Shown here one piece after another: positions 1-8,762 of a stretch of DNA of 64,000 nucleotides; the first letter of the stretch is position 1, and the number at the start of each line of letters is the position of its first letter. Origin of the DNA: Falsochrobactrum ovis (GTDB lineage: Bacteria; Pseudomonadota; Alphaproteobacteria; Rhizobiales; Rhizobiaceae); the NCBI RefSeq assembly GCF_003259955.1, contig NZ_QLMK01000001.1, forward strand, positions 310,001-374,000, read 5' to 3'. The translations under genes and the position numbers were made by a program. The notes beneath the pieces were generated by a model. The model was not told the DNA's origin, did not search any database, and saw only the letters and a program-made list of their open reading frames with translations.

Positions 1-272
1 ATATGATGTGAATCGAAAGGAAAGCTGCGTAATGGGCAGAGAGCGCATTGCCTCAAAACCCGGATAAAATGCGACAATTCTCCGACTGCCTGTTTGGCAG
101 GCCACCAGCCCAGCGCCCCATTGTAAAGTCCCCAGGCCATCTCCCAAGGAACAATTGAGCCGGTTTCAAATCCGGCTGTCCAGCGCCGATAGCCTTCCAG
201 GACAAGCTTTTCAGGCAGCCGCTCGAAATAATCGGCACTATTTGCGCCCGTGAGATGTGATACCCGCATCAT
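1..272 (-). CDS. Conserved-looking protein of unknown function, C-terminus cut by window edge
   Basis: The reading frame is open from an ATG at 270-272 (a second ATG follows at 267-269) down to the window edge, about 90 codons. The visible part begins MMRVSHLTGANSADYFERLP and has a Trp/Gly-rich middle (GLYNGALGWWPAK) and two cysteines near the end (CALC). I do not recognise a family and see no signal peptide or membrane helix. Its start overlaps the stop of a 53-codon ORF by ATGA, so the two are probably translationally coupled. Codon use resembles the neighbouring genes. Function unknown. Confidence 0.6.
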   Translation of the reverse strand, partial: MMRVSHLTGANSADYFERLPEKLVLEGYRRWTAGFETGSIVPWEMAWGLYNGALGWWPAKQAVGELSHFIRVLRQCALCPLRSFPFDSHH

Positions 273-430
273 GATCGCCACCGCCAATTATAGGATGTGA
301 GGCACTTCACATCGCGGTAGCGAGACAAGCTTAATTGCAAGCGTGGCGCTACATATCCGGTAGGCAAAAGGCTAAGCTGCCAAGGTAAGCCATCAATATT
401 TGCAATCCGGTTCTCATCAACTTTGACCAT
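269..430 (-). CDS. Small 53-aa protein of unknown function, coupled to the next gene
   Basis: An ATG at 428-430 follows a strong Shine-Dalgarno sequence (GGAGG, 7 nt upstream on the minus strand) and opens 53 codons (start MVKVDENRIANIDGLPWQ, end YNWRWRS). Its TGA overlaps the ATG of the downstream unknown gene (ATGA). The good RBS and the stop-start overlap are what support it; I recognise no domain. The product is basic and Trp/Arg-rich at its C-terminus, with no signal peptide or transmembrane segment. It could be a real small protein or a leader ORF that controls entry of ribosomes into the next gene. Confidence 0.5.
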   Translation of the reverse strand: MVKVDENRIANIDGLPWQLSLLPTGYVAPRLQLSLSRYRDVKCLTSYNWRWRS

Positions 431-656
431 AAGATCCTCCAATTGAAAGGGTTCAAGGCCCCGACATTAAAGGTTGCTATTAGCGGAAATATGAAAGCCT
501 GAAAATTAAGTGGAGTCAATCGCTCAAGTTTAAAAAAATCATCCGCATATAGTCGCTATTGGAATTTGCAGGCTGCTTTGCGGCAACGCGCACGGTTTTA
601 ATCAATCGAGGATTTGAGTGGCGCTGATATGAAACATCGCCACAAATATTGACCAA

Positions 657-1661
657 TCAATGATGCGAGTGCTCATCGTGATTGGAGGCGCTTTTGGAGG
701 TGACGGAGAATTCCAGTTGGGCTTTACCTGCTTTTTCAAATTCTAACGTCACAGGAACTCGGTCGCCTTCCTTATAAGGATGATCCGGCTCAATAAACAT
801 CAGATGGTAACCACCGGATTTGAGTTCGACTGTTTCTCCCGCCGGAATTTCCAGACCATCGGAAAGTTTCCGCATTTTCATGATCTGGTTTTCCATAGTC
901 ATTTCATGGATTTCGACCCGTTTGACAGCTTCTGTGGTGGCGCTCACTAGCCGGTCGGGCTCCTTGCCTTCATTGGTGATCGTCATAAACCCGCCGGCAA
1001 CTTTCGCACCGGGCACCATGGCACGAATCGATGGGTTTTCTATATTGAGCTCTCCGAGTTTAACATTGGTCGCCTGATGGCCATTGTGATTGTGGTCCGT
1101 ATTCTGCTGTGCGTGCTTGCCGTGATCAGCAGCGGATGAAGCATGTACATAAAGCTGAGGAGCGGGATTTTTGAGTTTATGAGGATCTTGTTCGTCCTGC
1201 GCGATCTCGGTCCAACTCACTTCTGCATCGGTTCCACATAGTTGCGTCACTGGAAAGAAAAGCGTGGTATCCTTGTCAAAATCGGCAATCTTTCCCACCA
1301 CGGTAAACTCATCAAAATGATCGCTCGGCAGGTTTCCGTCACTCCAGACAACCTGCGTCACCCCGGAAGTGATGTCTTTGCCGTTAAATTTGAGCGGTTG
1401 TGAATAGTCCCCCTTTTGGGTGGTTATCTTCCAGCCAGCCTTGGCTTGCGGTTGCGCCAAAACGAAACCTTCGGGAATATCCACCCGCACTTCGGTTGTT
1501 GCTTTTCCGCTGCATCCATGCGGAATCCGTAAGGATGCTTTGTAAAAACTTCCCGCTGTGGCCTCTTTTTCAGCAAGGGTTGAATGAGCCTGCGCTATTC
1601 CTGCCCAACTTCCAAGAAGGATCAGCGAGATCGCAATTGCGTTAAAACGAGTATTTTTCAT
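657..1661 (-). CDS. YcnI (DUF1775)-PCuAC fusion, periplasmic copper-handling protein
   Basis: 334 aa with an N-terminal signal peptide (hydrophobic ISLILLGSWAGIAQA, cleavage before H26). His26 directly after AQA fits the mature N-terminal His that binds copper in YcnI proteins. Residues about 26-170 are the YcnI/DUF1775 domain; 175-200 is a His-rich linker; about 205-325 is a PCuAC (DUF461) copper chaperone domain with the family's H(M)...M..M pattern (VEIHEMTMENQIMKMRKL). A His-rich tail (NHDEHSHH) ends the protein. In many bacteria the two domains are separate genes. It follows a DUF2946 gene on the same strand, as in copper loci. Likely role: periplasmic copper capture and delivery, for example to cytochrome oxidase or for tolerance (inference). 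Confidence 0.85.
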   Translation of the reverse strand: MKNTRFNAIAISLILLGSWAGIAQAHSTLAEKEATAGSFYKASLRIPHGCSGKATTEVRVDIPEGFVLAQPQAKAGWKITTQKGDYSQPLKFNGKDITSGVTQVVWSDGNLPSDHFDEFTVVGKIADFDKDTTLFFPVTQLCGTDAEVSWTEIAQDEQDPHKLKNPAPQLYVHASSAADHGKHAQQNTDHNHNGHQATNVKLGELNIENPSIRAMVPGAKVAGGFMTITNEGKEPDRLVSATTEAVKRVEIHEMTMENQIMKMRKLSDGLEIPAGETVELKSGGYHLMFIEPDHPYKEGDRVPVTLEFEKAGKAQLEFSVTSKSASNHDEHSHH

Positions 1662-1723
1662 CGTATAATCCTGAAAAGTTGAATTTCAAAACGCTGCTGC
1701 AAGCAGCAATTTGTTTCAAAATT

Positions 1724-2113
1724 TCAGGCAAATGGGGGTGCATGAGGCGGCGCTGATGGCGGATAAATATTGCGTCGCAGCACGGGCTGAGCCGGAGTTA
1801 CCGCACTCGCTAATGCACTTTGTAAGGGGAATCCGGAAGACGAATCGGGCTCTGGGCAAAGGAAAGCAGCCGAAATCCGACAAGCTTCACAGCCAGTTTG
1901 ATGTATATGCCCTTTATCGTGATTTTCGCTTGCTTGATGATCTGACAGGCAGAGCACCGGATAGCTGCCATCGGGGAGCATATATTGGGTGGATTGATAC
2001 TCATTCCACTCAAATCCGACCGGGCGATGCGCAAAGGCCAGCAATACCAGGCCGATTACGCAAACAAAGCGCAATGCCTGTATGATTGACCTTGTTAAAG
2101 CGCTTTTTTTCAC
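1724..2113 (-). CDS. DUF2946-type small membrane/secreted protein, copper-associated
   Basis: The start is taken as GTG at 2111-2113, behind AGGAG on the minus strand; the frame is open 26 codons further upstream but without a comparable RBS. The resulting 129-aa protein has an N-terminal hydrophobic segment (FVCVIGLVLLAFAHRPVGF) and then a Cys/His cluster (CLSDHQASENHDKGHIH, then CEAC) like that of DUF2946 proteins found beside copper genes. The C-terminus is Pro-rich. It lies 62 bp upstream of the YcnI-PCuAC gene on the same strand and is probably co-transcribed. Metal binding is an inference from the Cys/His cluster and context. Confidence 0.65.
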   Translation of the reverse strand: MKKSALTRSIIQALRFVCVIGLVLLAFAHRPVGFEWNEYQSTQYMLPDGSYPVLCLSDHQASENHDKGHIHQTGCEACRISAAFLCPEPDSSSGFPLQSALASAVTPAQPVLRRNIYPPSAPPHAPPFA

Positions 2114-2191
2114 CTTTCCTGCTCCTGAATAGCTGTCTTTTAGCTGATCGCGGCGAATTTGACCAAGCGACATATCCGCCGCAAGCAGCAC

Positions 2192-2212
2192 AGCTATCAG
2201 CTATCAGCTATA
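2192..2212. repeat. Three tandem copies of a 7-bp unit at the gloA stop
   Basis: The unit AGCTATC occurs twice and is followed by AGCTATA. The gloA stop codon lies inside the repeat, between gloA and the DUF2946 gene. Confidence 0.8.
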
Positions 2213-2599
2213 ACGACCGCCACGCTGAATAACTTCAATCTTGTAACCATCTGGATCGTCCGCAAAGAAGAAGCGCGCCACAGGAACATCGCCATTCTTG
2301 AAATCCACCAGATTGCCAACCTTTATGCCCAATTCTTTAAAACGGGCATATTCCGCGTCAAGATCGTCCACTACAACAGCAAGATGACCATAGCCATCCC
2401 CAAGATTATAGGGCTCGGTCCGTCCTTTATTGATCGTCAACTCGACTTCAAACTCGCTCTCTTTATTGCTGAGATAAACGAGCGTGAAGGTCTCAAAATC
2501 AATCCGTTCCGCAACTGTAAGCCCGAAAGCCTCGTTGTAAAACTTAATCGATTTTTCTTCGTCGAGAACGCGTATCATTGAGTGAACCGCTTTTGCCAT
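2204..2599 (-). CDS. gloA: Lactoylglutathione lyase (glyoxalase I)
   Basis: 131 aa, the usual size for bacterial glyoxalase I, which converts the methylglyoxal-glutathione hemithioacetal to S-lactoylglutathione in the cytosol. The four expected metal ligands can be read off: H6 (KAVHSMIRV), E53 (EFEVELT), H72 (GYGHLAVVV) and E122 (YKIEVIQ). The fold's first half begins with the typical HSMIRVLDEEKSIKFY. It is followed on the same strand by the DUF2946/YcnI genes, but the gap of about 90 bp and the unrelated role make an operon uncertain. Confidence 0.93.
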   Translation of the reverse strand: MAKAVHSMIRVLDEEKSIKFYNEAFGLTVAERIDFETFTLVYLSNKESEFEVELTINKGRTEPYNLGDGYGHLAVVVDDLDAEYARFKELGIKVGNLVDFKNGDVPVARFFFADDPDGYKIEVIQRGGRYS

Positions 2600-2719
2600 T
2601 ATCTTTCACCTTTGCTGGTTTTTTCTGGCCGGATTGATTGGCCTTTTCACTAAAACTGGATTATCTCAGTATATATGAACCGGGCAAGGCCGCGCCTTGC
2701 CGCATAAGAGGTTGGATAT

Positions 2720-3880
2720 ATGACAAGCGTTACGCGTGAACAAATTCTGGAGCGGCTTAAATCAGTTACCGGGCCGGATTTTGAGAGCGATATTGTATCC
2801 CTTGGGCTGATTTCGGATATTTTTATTGCGAATGGCAAAGTTTTCTTTTCCATCACTGTGCCGGCCGAGCGTGCTGATGGGCTTGAGCCTATGCGGCAGG
2901 CGGCGGAGAAGGTCGTAAAGGACATTCCAGGGGTTGAAGGCGCTTTAGTGACGCTGACCGCTGAAAAGAAAGGCGGTCGCACCAGCGATGATGCTCCGCC
3001 TCCGCCTCGGACACAGCCAAGGTCGACACTATCCCCACAACGCCACCATGCCCAGCAGCGCCCCGCCACTAAGCCGGGTATTCCGGGTGTTGGCGCGATT
3101 ATTGCCGTTGCATCCGGCAAGGGCGGGGTTGGTAAATCCACCACTTCGGTCAATCTTGCTCTGGGCTTAAAGGCCAATGGCTTGAGAGTTGGTATTCTCG
3201 ATGCTGATATTTATGGCCCGTCCATGCCGCGACTGCTTGGCCTTAATGGTCGTCCGGAGACGATTGACGGGCGCACTTTAAAACCAATGGAAAATTATGG
3301 CCTGAAAGTCATGTCCATGGGCTTCATGGTGGATGAAGAAACGCCCATGATCTGGCGTGGCCCCATGGTCATGTCAGCACTCACCCAGATGCTGCGCGAA
3401 GTGGCTTGGGGTGAGCTTGACGTGCTCGTGGTTGACATGCCGCCCGGCACCGGTGACGCACAATTGACCATGGCACAACAAGTGCCGCTGGCCGGTGCGG
3501 TGATTGTTTCCACGCCTCAGGATCTCGCGCTTATTGATGCCCGCAAGGGCATTCAAATGTTTCGCAAGGTTGATGTGCCGCTGCTTGGTATTGTCGAAAA
3601 TATGAGCTATTTCATCGCGCCCGATACGGGCACGCGCTATGATATTTTTGGCCATGGTGGCGCATGCAAGGAGGCCGAACGTATCGGCGTGCCTTTCCTT
3701 GGTGAAGTTCCCCTGCACATGGATATCCGCGCTCATTCCGATAGCGGTACACCGGTAACCGTCAGTGAGCCTGATGGTCCCCATGCCGCCATCTATCGCG
3801 AGATAGCCCGCAAAGTCTGGGAAAATATGAAAAGCGGTCAAGGCGCGGGAAAGCCTGCACCGGCGATTGTATTCGAATAA
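2720..3880 (+). CDS. mrp: Mrp/ApbC-family Fe-S cluster carrier ATPase
   Basis: 386 aa. Residues about 5-85 form a DUF59/MIP18-like domain; a Pro-rich linker (PPPPRTQPR...) follows; from about 124 there is a deviant Walker A P-loop (GKGGVGKS, 133-140) of the Mrp/NBP35 family, then GILDADIYGPSMPRLLG and VVDMPPGTGDAQLT. These proteins carry [4Fe-4S] clusters to apo-enzymes in the cytosol. The CPxC pair found in some homologues near the C-terminus is not obvious here; a single Cys is present in GHGGACKEAE. Convergent with pgm across a shared terminator. Confidence 0.93.
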   Translation: MTSVTREQILERLKSVTGPDFESDIVSLGLISDIFIANGKVFFSITVPAERADGLEPMRQAAEKVVKDIPGVEGALVTLTAEKKGGRTSDDAPPPPRTQPRSTLSPQRHHAQQRPATKPGIPGVGAIIAVASGKGGVGKSTTSVNLALGLKANGLRVGILDADIYGPSMPRLLGLNGRPETIDGRTLKPMENYGLKVMSMGFMVDEETPMIWRGPMVMSALTQMLREVAWGELDVLVVDMPPGTGDAQLTMAQQVPLAGAVIVSTPQDLALIDARKGIQMFRKVDVPLLGIVENMSYFIAPDTGTRYDIFGHGGACKEAERIGVPFLGEVPLHMDIRAHSDSGTPVTVSEPDGPHAAIYREIARKVWENMKSGQGAGKPAPAIVFE

Positions 3881-3888
3881 GAAAAATA

Positions 3889-3918
3889 GGGGAATAAGCG
3901 CTAACTTATTCCCCTTTT
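3889..3918. terminator. Bidirectional intrinsic terminator between mrp and pgm
   Basis: A perfect 10-bp stem (GGGGAATAAG / CTTATTCCCC) with a 6-nt loop is followed by TTTT; on the other strand an A-rich run precedes it. It sits exactly between the two convergent genes. Confidence 0.85.
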
Positions 3919-3920
3919 GA

Positions 3921-5567
<1,647 letters not shown>

Positions 5568-5665
5568 CTAAAATCAGGATGAAAGCACTTGTCGTTCTGA
5601 GAGAACTTTAGACAAGATAGTTCGAACTACTGATTTGAAAATAACAAACTGTGTGATGTCTGGCC

Positions 5666-6328
5666 ATGCTTGTCGATATTGAACCCCATCATTGCAGAAA
5701 AGAAACGCTATTAGCAGAAATTCTTAGCCGGTCTGCTGCAACATCTGCACGTCTGTTGGTGGCAATTGCCGGCCCGCCCGGGTCGGGCAAATCCACCATG
5801 GCAGAATATTTGCATCACCAAATCAATCAGCAGGCCGATGGCCCCGCCGCCATTGTGCCCATGGATGGTTTCCATCTGGATAATGCAATTCTTGATGCAC
5901 AGGGTTTGCGCCAGCGTAAAGGGTCACCCGCAACCTTTGACTGCGAAGGTTTCGAACTTTTGCTCAAACGCCTGAAAAAATCCGATAAGGATGTGGTCAT
6001 TCCGCTCTTTGATCGCGAGCTTGACCTTGCAAGAGCGGGCGCCGCCGTGGTCCGTAAAAATCATCAAATCCTGTTGGTTGAAGGCAATTATCTGCTGCTT
6101 AATCAGCATCCTTGGTCTCGCCTGACTCCACTTTTTGATATGAGTGTGTTTCTAGATGTACCTTTTGCTGTACTTGAAAGACGGTTGATCCAACGCTGGC
6201 TTGATCACGGACATGATGAGGTTTCCGCACGCAAAAGAGCGCTCTCAAATGATATTCCCAATGCTGAACTCGTGGTTTCTTCGTCACTAAAGGCTGACTT
6301 TCATTGTCCCAACTATCGTGATCGCTGA
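5666..6328 (+). CDS. P-loop kinase of the FrcK/uridine-kinase-like family
   Basis: 220 aa with Walker A GPPGSGKS at 36-43, MDGFHLDN (substrate-binding loop of phosphoribulokinase/uridine kinase-like proteins), RKGSPATFD, PLFDRELDLA and a Walker B-like ILLVEGNYLLL. Close in layout to FrcK (fructose ABC-locus kinase) and to CoaA-like nucleoside/sugar kinases. The substrate cannot be fixed from sequence, and no transporter genes flank it. Start is ATG 5666, the first in frame; no strong RBS. Confidence 0.75.
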   Translation: MLVDIEPHHCRKETLLAEILSRSAATSARLLVAIAGPPGSGKSTMAEYLHHQINQQADGPAAIVPMDGFHLDNAILDAQGLRQRKGSPATFDCEGFELLLKRLKKSDKDVVIPLFDRELDLARAGAAVVRKNHQILLVEGNYLLLNQHPWSRLTPLFDMSVFLDVPFAVLERRLIQRWLDHGHDEVSARKRALSNDIPNAELVVSSSLKADFHCPNYRDR

Positions 6329-6487
6329 TATTCTCTGCGTCGCGAAGGTTGATGTTCAAGCGAGATTGCGAGCTGAAAACCGCCTCTATTATCCTGCGTA
6401 ACGCGCTGGTTCGGTAGCACATCTTGCTGTGGCGTCAGAACATGCTACACCGTCGGGAGGTCTGAACGCTGCAAATGATGATTAAAC

Positions 6488-6673
6488 ATGACTGAATCTT
6501 GCTCAAAGGTCCGCGAAGCCAAATCCTCTCTTGGCCGCCCTTTATTGATATTAACAATTCTCGCGGTACTGCTGGCTTGCGCGCTGGTAGTCATGAGCAT
6601 CTATCTTTTTGAAGCTGATAGTGGCGTCGATTTGGAAGCGGTGAGTTTATTAAATCATATCAATAAGTTATGA
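6488..6673 (+). CDS. Possible small single-pass membrane protein
   Basis: 61 codons with one strongly hydrophobic helix (LLILTILAVLLACALVVMSIYLF, residues about 19-41) between a charged N-terminus (EAKSS) and a short acidic tail. There is no convincing Shine-Dalgarno sequence before ATG 6488 and no recognised family. It lies alone in an otherwise empty stretch from 6329 to 6858. The membrane helix in good codons is the only support. Confidence 0.35.
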   Translation: MTESCSKVREAKSSLGRPLLILTILAVLLACALVVMSIYLFEADSGVDLEAVSLLNHINKL

Positions 6674-6858
6674 TTTTTGCTGCCGCCGGTAATATAATTC
6701 AGATGAGCCGCATGTAACGCTTTGAAATATTGATTTTAACGCTCAGCCCCCTATGAGGGCTTCCGTTGATCTGGATTTACGTGGTAGATGGTAGTTCACT
6801 AAAGAACTGGTATTGGCTTGATCGAGGCAAACCGTGCGGTAAAAACCAAGAGGTGCTC

Positions 6859-7047
6859 ATGGCATTCGAGGAGATCAAGGCGGAGATCGGACTGCTTTTC
6901 GAGCAGATGGTTAATCAGCCACAAGACGTTCACGAGATACGTGAAACTATTCGCGAAAAACTGCGGCTTCTCAGAGCAACCGGTATGCCAGTGCCGCAAG
7001 ATTTGGTTGAGCTCGAAAAACGCATCGAGCAAGATTTTGATACTTAA
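6859..7047 (+). CDS. Small conserved-type 62-aa protein, unknown function
   Basis: The frame is open for 31 codons upstream, but the ATG at 6859 has an RBS (AGAGGTG) and begins MAFEEIKAEIGLLFEQM, a typical start. The product is an amphipathic, helical, acidic small protein (NQPQDVHEIRETIREKLRLL..., ending KRIEQDFDT) without membrane segments. It is followed after 13 bp by the lytic transglycosylase gene on the same strand, suggesting co-transcription. I do not recognise a named domain. Confidence 0.65.
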   Translation: MAFEEIKAEIGLLFEQMVNQPQDVHEIRETIREKLRLLRATGMPVPQDLVELEKRIEQDFDT

Positions 7048-7060
7048 ATCCGGTTCGATT

Positions 7061-7912
7061 ATGCGACTTACGTTTCAATCCTCTATATTTATCGCTTTAC
7101 GAAGAAATTTTTTAACGCTTGGCTGCATTATGGCATTAAGCGCCTGCACTACGGCGGGCGAGGGGGCGAAAACTTCCTTGCTTTCCAGCTCAGCCACCTC
7201 CTCAAATTCTGAAAGAAACAGCGATAAATCCGTTTCACCGGATTCTGTAAGCGAGAACGGCGAGAGGCTAGGTGAGGATAAGAATTTAGCTGCGCTCGAT
7301 ACCCCAGCGCTGCCGCAAAACGGACCGGTGCCGGGAACGCGAAGCGAACCACAGGCAATGCTAGCTTTTGCTGATGCGCAGGCGGCCGCGTCGCCGAGTT
7401 CCTTGGCTTCAAATGTCGCTTTTGAAACTCCCGCTCACGCGCCTGCCGATCTTGATGGCCTTATCAGCAAATATTCGACCGTCTATGAAGTGCCAGAGCG
7501 TCTGGTGCGCCGCGTTGTACACCGCGAAAGCCGCTTCAATCCGGCAGCACGCAATGGGCCTTACTGGGGCTTGATGCAGATCAGCCATCCTACGGCGCGC
7601 GGCATGGGCTATAGCGGGCCAGCACATGGTTTGCTCGATGCTGAGACCAATCTGAAATATGCTGTAAGATATTTAGCCGGAGCCTATAAGGTGGCGGATG
7701 GCAATGAGAGCCAAGCGGTTCGCCTCTATGCAAGAGGCTATTATTATGATGCAAAGCGCAAAGGGCTACTCAGAGAAACTGGTTTAGATGGTAGCTTTAG
7801 AAGACAGGCGGCAAAGCAAGCGGCTGCTACATCATCAGCCGGCAAAATATCGGCGGTGCCGACACCTGCAACCGCTCCCATACAGGCTTCGTTGACATCC
7901 GCTGAGAACTAA
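7061..7912 (+). CDS. Lipoprotein lytic transglycosylase (SLT domain)
   Basis: Start chosen at ATG 7061 because it yields a lipoprotein signal (MRLTFQSSIFIALRRNFLTL..., lipobox LSAC, lipidated Cys29); the longer frame would overlap the upstream gene. A Ser/Thr/Pro-rich linker (30-130) leads to an SLT (lysozyme-like) domain: HRESRFNPAARNGPYWGLMQIS, with Glu156 as the expected catalytic acid. 283 aa. It would cleave peptidoglycan glycan strands from its lipid anchor. The tail after about 250 is Ala/Thr/Pro-rich. The YWGLMQI form replaces the usual GAxGLMQI, a small divergence. Confidence 0.85.
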   Translation: MRLTFQSSIFIALRRNFLTLGCIMALSACTTAGEGAKTSLLSSSATSSNSERNSDKSVSPDSVSENGERLGEDKNLAALDTPALPQNGPVPGTRSEPQAMLAFADAQAAASPSSLASNVAFETPAHAPADLDGLISKYSTVYEVPERLVRRVVHRESRFNPAARNGPYWGLMQISHPTARGMGYSGPAHGLLDAETNLKYAVRYLAGAYKVADGNESQAVRLYARGYYYDAKRKGLLRETGLDGSFRRQAAKQAAATSSAGKISAVPTPATAPIQASLTSAEN

Positions 7913-8024
7913 AGCTGCATCACGGAAACTGGTCATCTTGCTGCTGTAAAGCCGTGCTAATCTGATAGCGTTCTTAGATTGTACGGAGCACGTCCGATGA
8001 TGGCGTGCTTTCGCGTTTTGCGGA

Positions 8025-8681
8025 ATGGATGTGAGATTGTCCTATTCAATTGAATGGAAATATGACCGGGCTGAACTTTGGGCGGATGGTATCATCCACC
8101 TATTGGGCGTGGTGCTGGCCATTATTGGTGCAATTTCCATGCTCCTTTATTTGTTGCCAAATGTTGCGCCAGCAATATCGGTTTCATCAAGCATTTATCT
8201 GGCCAGTTTGCTGATAGCGCTTGTTATTTCGGCCATTTACAATGTGTGGCCGGTCTCACCAACCAAATGGTTTTTGCGCCGTTTTGATCATTCGGCCATC
8301 TATTTGTTGATCGCGGGCACCTATACGCCCTTCGCCATCCATATGGGCGAGCGTGCCTTGCCCTTATTGACTTTCGTTTGGAGCGTGGCGGCATTTGGTA
8401 TTGCCCTTAAGCTTCTTTTTCCCGGTCGTTTCGACCGGCTTTCCATTCTGCTTTATCTGGCATTGGGCTGGAGCGGTATTTGGGTCTATGATGCCATGGT
8501 GCAGTCTTTGCCACTGTCAGTTTTCTGGCTGATTGCGGCAGGTGGCGTGGTCTATTCATTAGGTGTGATCTTTCATATTTGGGAGCGCCTGCGCTTCCAA
8601 AATGCAATCTGGCATGGCTTTGTGGTAGTGGGCGCAGCGCTCCATTATTGCGCAGTGTTTTTCGTAAGTATTGCAAATTAG
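8025..8681 (+). CDS. Hemolysin III/PAQR-family membrane protein
   Basis: 218 aa with about seven hydrophobic helices. Family signatures: the N-terminal ADGIIHLLGVVLAIIG, SAIYNVWPVSPTKWFLRRFDHSAIYLLIAGTYTPF in the middle and a C-terminal WHGFVVVGAALHYCAVF with conserved His. HlyIII/YqfA proteins belong to the same superfamily as adiponectin receptors; their bacterial role is unclear (membrane-lipid homeostasis has been proposed). Monocistronic by layout; start ATG 8025, with no strong RBS visible. Confidence 0.88.
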   Translation: MDVRLSYSIEWKYDRAELWADGIIHLLGVVLAIIGAISMLLYLLPNVAPAISVSSSIYLASLLIALVISAIYNVWPVSPTKWFLRRFDHSAIYLLIAGTYTPFAIHMGERALPLLTFVWSVAAFGIALKLLFPGRFDRLSILLYLALGWSGIWVYDAMVQSLPLSVFWLIAAGGVVYSLGVIFHIWERLRFQNAIWHGFVVVGAALHYCAVFFVSIAN

Positions 8682-8762
8682 TTTGGCCCGCTGGTCACGC
8701 GAAAAGCTTCGGCAATGCAGGGAGGCTTTTTAAACCTGCCTCGGTTTTCATTAAAATCGGCC

